Shown in pieces: positions 62,037 through 64,000 of a stretch of 64,000 nt of DNA (position 1 is its first letter; every line of letters starts with the position of its first letter). The notes below the pieces were generated by a model, which saw only the letters and a list, made by a program, of their open reading frames with translations, ran no database searches and was not told the DNA's origin. The stretch is from Lentisalinibacter sediminis. Its GTDB lineage: Bacteria; Pseudomonadota; Gammaproteobacteria; Steroidobacterales; Woeseiaceae. Position numbers and translations under genes: made by a program. The stretch covers positions 124,001 to 188,000 of the forward strand of contig NZ_JAPDRF010000005.1 in assembly GCF_040706615.1 (NCBI RefSeq), read 5' to 3'.

Positions 62037-62635
62037 CACTCGGTCTCCTCTTCCAGGTAGCGATAGGTCTTGGCGGTCACGTCGAGCGACAGCTCGTCGA
62101 ACTGCTCGTCGGTGGCCGGCTGGATCTGGATGTCGTGCAGCGTCACGATCCGGGGCAGCGCGGCCACGCTGCTGGCGAAGTTCGCGAGCTCGTGGTAGCT
62201 GCCGGCCAGCTGGATCTTGATAGGCTTCTCGGCATAGAAGTCCTTGCGGATCTCGCCCTGCGGCTCGAACAGCTTCTCCTCCAGCCCCGCCGCCAGACCG
62301 GTCTGGGAGATATCGACGATCAGGTTCGGTATCTCGGTCTCCCCGGGCAGCTGGCGCAGCATCGTGCCGAAGGACTGCTGCATCTGCGCGAGCTGGGCGC
62401 GGTAAGCGTCGAAGTTGGCCGCCTTGCTCTGCTTGGTCTCGAACGTCTGCCTGAGCTCCTGCTCGCGTGCCTCGGCGCGCTCGAGCAGCGGCACCTTGTT
62501 CTTCACCACCGTCATGTAGATGCCGAACACGGTGACCGCGACGAAGACGATGACGATGGCGCCGACCCGGAAGGCCAGCGGCCAGCGGCCGACGTCGTTG
62601 GTATCGAGATTACGCAGTTCCTCGAGGACGTTCAT
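62036..62635 (-). CDS. pilO: Type IV pilus inner-membrane protein PilO
   Basis: This 199-residue bitopic protein has a membrane helix at about 24-44, a coiled coil (LLERAEAREQELRQTFETKQ) and a periplasmic ferredoxin-like domain. It pairs with PilN to form the alignment complex around PilM. Start overlaps the pilN stop. Confidence 0.95.
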   Translation of the reverse strand: MNVLEELRNLDTNDVGRWPLAFRVGAIVIVFVAVTVFGIYMTVVKNKVPLLERAEAREQELRQTFETKQSKAANFDAYRAQLAQMQQSFGTMLRQLPGETEIPNLIVDISQTGLAAGLEEKLFEPQGEIRKDFYAEKPIKIQLAGSYHELANFASSVAALPRIVTLHDIQIQPATDEQFDELSLDVTAKTYRYLEEETE

Positions 62636-63201
62636 GCGGCCTCCTCCTCATCCTCGTCCAGGACCTTCACCTGCTTCGCCTTCAGGGTGAAATTGAAGCG
62701 CTCGGCCTGCCCCGCGTCCACGGTGCGGATCTGCTCGAGGTCCGGGTCGGTGAGCCACTCCGAGGCGTCTATGTTGCGCATGAAGGCGGACACCCGGGTG
62801 CTGGACTGGGCGGTGCCGGTGATCTGGATCTCCCGGCCGGTCTGCTTGATGCCGGTGAGATAGACGCCCTCAGGCAGCGTGCGCACCAGTTCGTCGAACA
62901 GGTGCACGACCATCGGGCGGCTGGTCTGCAGCTGCTCGATGATCTCCATGCGGGCCAGCAGGCGTTCCTTCTGCCGCTCCAGGCCCTCGATCTCCTTGAT
63001 GGCCTTGTTCAGTTCGGTGATCTCGGCCTCGAGCCGCTGGTTGCGCTCTTCCTGGTAGTCGATGCGGCTCTGGTAGAACATGTTGCCCAGCCAGATCACG
63101 AGGCCGGCCAGCAGCACCGACAGCACGATGGCGATGCCGAATTGTTGCTGGCGTTGCTTGCGCTGCTCTTCGCGCCAAGGCAGTAGGTTGATACGCGGCA
63201 T
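62632..63201 (-). CDS. pilN: Type IV pilus inner-membrane protein PilN
   Basis: This 189-residue bitopic protein begins MPRINLLPWREEQRKQRQ, the short cytoplasmic INLLPW peptide that binds PilM, followed by a membrane helix (about 22-41), a coiled coil and a ferredoxin-like domain. Start overlaps the pilM stop by one base. Confidence 0.96.
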   Translation of the reverse strand: MPRINLLPWREEQRKQRQQQFGIAIVLSVLLAGLVIWLGNMFYQSRIDYQEERNQRLEAEITELNKAIKEIEGLERQKERLLARMEIIEQLQTSRPMVVHLFDELVRTLPEGVYLTGIKQTGREIQITGTAQSSTRVSAFMRNIDASEWLTDPDLEQIRTVDAGQAERFNFTLKAKQVKVLDEDEEEAA

Positions 63202-64000
63202 CAGTCGAAGCTCCTCAATGCGAGCCCGCAGGCGATCAGCAGCGCCGTGGAATCCTTGGTGACGCCCTGGGATTTGGCTTTCGATGCGATCTTCATCTGG
63301 CCGAGCGGGTCACCGATCTCCGTCGGGATGCCCACCCGGCTGGAGATGACGTCGGCGATACCCGGTATGTTGGCGCAGCCGCCGCAGACCAGGATCATGT
63401 CGGGCTGCTCGCGGCCGCCGCCGGAGGCCAGGTAGAACTGCAGTGAACGGCTGACCTGCTGGGTCATGTCGTCGATGAACGGGTCGAGCACCTCGGGCTG
63501 GTAATTGCTGGGCAGTCCGCCTTCCTTCTTCGCCCGGCCCGCGTCCTCCATGGACAGTCCGTAGGTCCGCATGATCTCTTCGGTGAGCTGCACGCCGCCG
63601 AAGGCGAAGTCACGAGTGTAGATGACCTTCAGGTCGTCCAGCACACTGAAAGTGGTGGCGCTGGCACCGATGTCGACCACCGCGACCGACTGACCCACGC
63701 CGCCGTTCGGCATCTGATGGGTGAGGAGCTGGCAGGCATTCTCCAGGGCGAAGGCCTCGACGTCGACCACCCGCGCGCCGAGCCCGGCAGCGTCGACTGC
63801 CGCCTGGCGCTGGTCCACGTTGTCCGTCCGCGTGGCCACCAGCAGCACGTCGTTCATGTCCGGGTCGTTCTCGTTCGGCCCGATCACCTCGAAATCGAAG
63901 CTGACCTCTTCCATGGGGAAGGGGATGTACTGGTCGGCCTGGATCTCCACCTGCCCCTCGAGATCCTTGTCCGCCAGCGAGGCCGGCATCTGGATCACCT
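63201..64000 (-). CDS. pilM: Type IV pilus actin-like ATPase PilM, 5' end outside window
   Basis: The C-terminal 266 or so residues of PilM are present; the frame is open to the right edge. It shows the actin-fold phosphate motif VAVVDIGASATTFSVLDDLKVIYTRDFAFGG and the adenosine motif ILVCGGCANIPGI, with the C-terminus CGLALRSFD. PilM binds PilN's INLLPW peptide in the cytoplasm. The N-terminus lies to the right of the window. Confidence 0.95.
   Translation of the reverse strand, partial: VIQMPASLADKDLEGQVEIQADQYIPFPMEEVSFDFEVIGPNENDPDMNDVLLVATRTDNVDQRQAAVDAAGLGARVVDVEAFALENACQLLTHQMPNGGVGQSVAVVDIGASATTFSVLDDLKVIYTRDFAFGGVQLTEEIMRTYGLSMEDAGRAKKEGGLPSNYQPEVLDPFIDDMTQQVSRSLQFYLASGGGREQPDMILVCGGCANIPGIADVISSRVGIPTEIGDPLGQMKIASKAKSQGVTKDSTALLIACGLALRSFD

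Overview
The window is ordinary chromosome from a high-G+C gammaproteobacterium; by eye roughly two thirds of the bases are G or C. Evidence for the lineage is gene order shared with Pseudomonas and its relatives: comM-ubiK beside glnK-amtB, algZ-algR-hemC-hemD-hemX-hemY, dapF-DUF484-xerC followed here by hslVU, ubiE-ubiJ-ubiB, and pilMNOPQ close to aroK-aroB. Unlike Pseudomonas, all seven trp genes form one operon. I would guess a Chromatiales/Ectothiorhodospiraceae or Xanthomonadales-type relative, but the sequence alone does not fix the genus. No prophage, CRISPR array or secondary-metabolite cluster is visible.

Layout. 1-720: broken small ORFs, iterated repeats resembling insertion-sequence ends, and tRNA-Arg(CCG). 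723-3540: a TPR-fused Ser/Thr kinase and a membrane-anchored cytochrome c. 3534-8160: comM and ubiK, divergent from a nitrogen-scavenging operon (putative porin, glnK, amtB) with a clear sigma-54 promoter and a strong terminator. 8349-14939: a DUF4124 protein, then the AlgZ/AlgR two-component pair overlapping hemC-hemD-hemX-hemY. 14968-24463: an epimerase, an orphan ParA, dapF-DUF484-xerC, hslVU and the ubiquinone genes ubiE-ubiJ-ubiB. 24498-32407: a lipoprotein, then the minus-strand operon trpL-E-G-D-C-F-B-A plus a DUF2007 zinc-ribbon gene, with promoter, tandem-Trp leader peptide and intrinsic terminator all readable. 32432-45206: SLC13 transporter, small conserved protein, ABC exporter, TlpA-like lipoprotein, yajQ, ppc, nitroreductase, YcgN, 2-hydroxyacid dehydrogenase and photolyase. 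REP palindromes follow ppc and phr. 45207-45555 is gene-free and built of nested inverted repeats. 45556-51179: a YbbAP-like ABC system whose start codon overlaps that of divergent tesA, then fadD. 51204-64000, minus strand: pilM-N-O-P-Q, an Ig-like lipoprotein, aroK, aroB, dgt, pyrF, hemE and a DUF445 gene.

Most genes belong to tight head-to-tail operons with 4-base overlaps (ATGA, TTGA, TGATG), which suggests translational coupling. Themes are tetrapyrrole synthesis (hemC, D, X, Y, E), ubiquinone synthesis (ubiK, E, J, B), aromatic amino acids (aroK, aroB, trp operon), nitrogen control and type IV pili. I found no convincing wholly new system. The parts most worth following up are the trp attenuator with its almost leaderless leader peptide, the Ig-like lipoprotein inside the pil-aro locus, the CATG start-codon overlap of tesA and its neighbour, and the repeat block at 45.2-45.5 kb.
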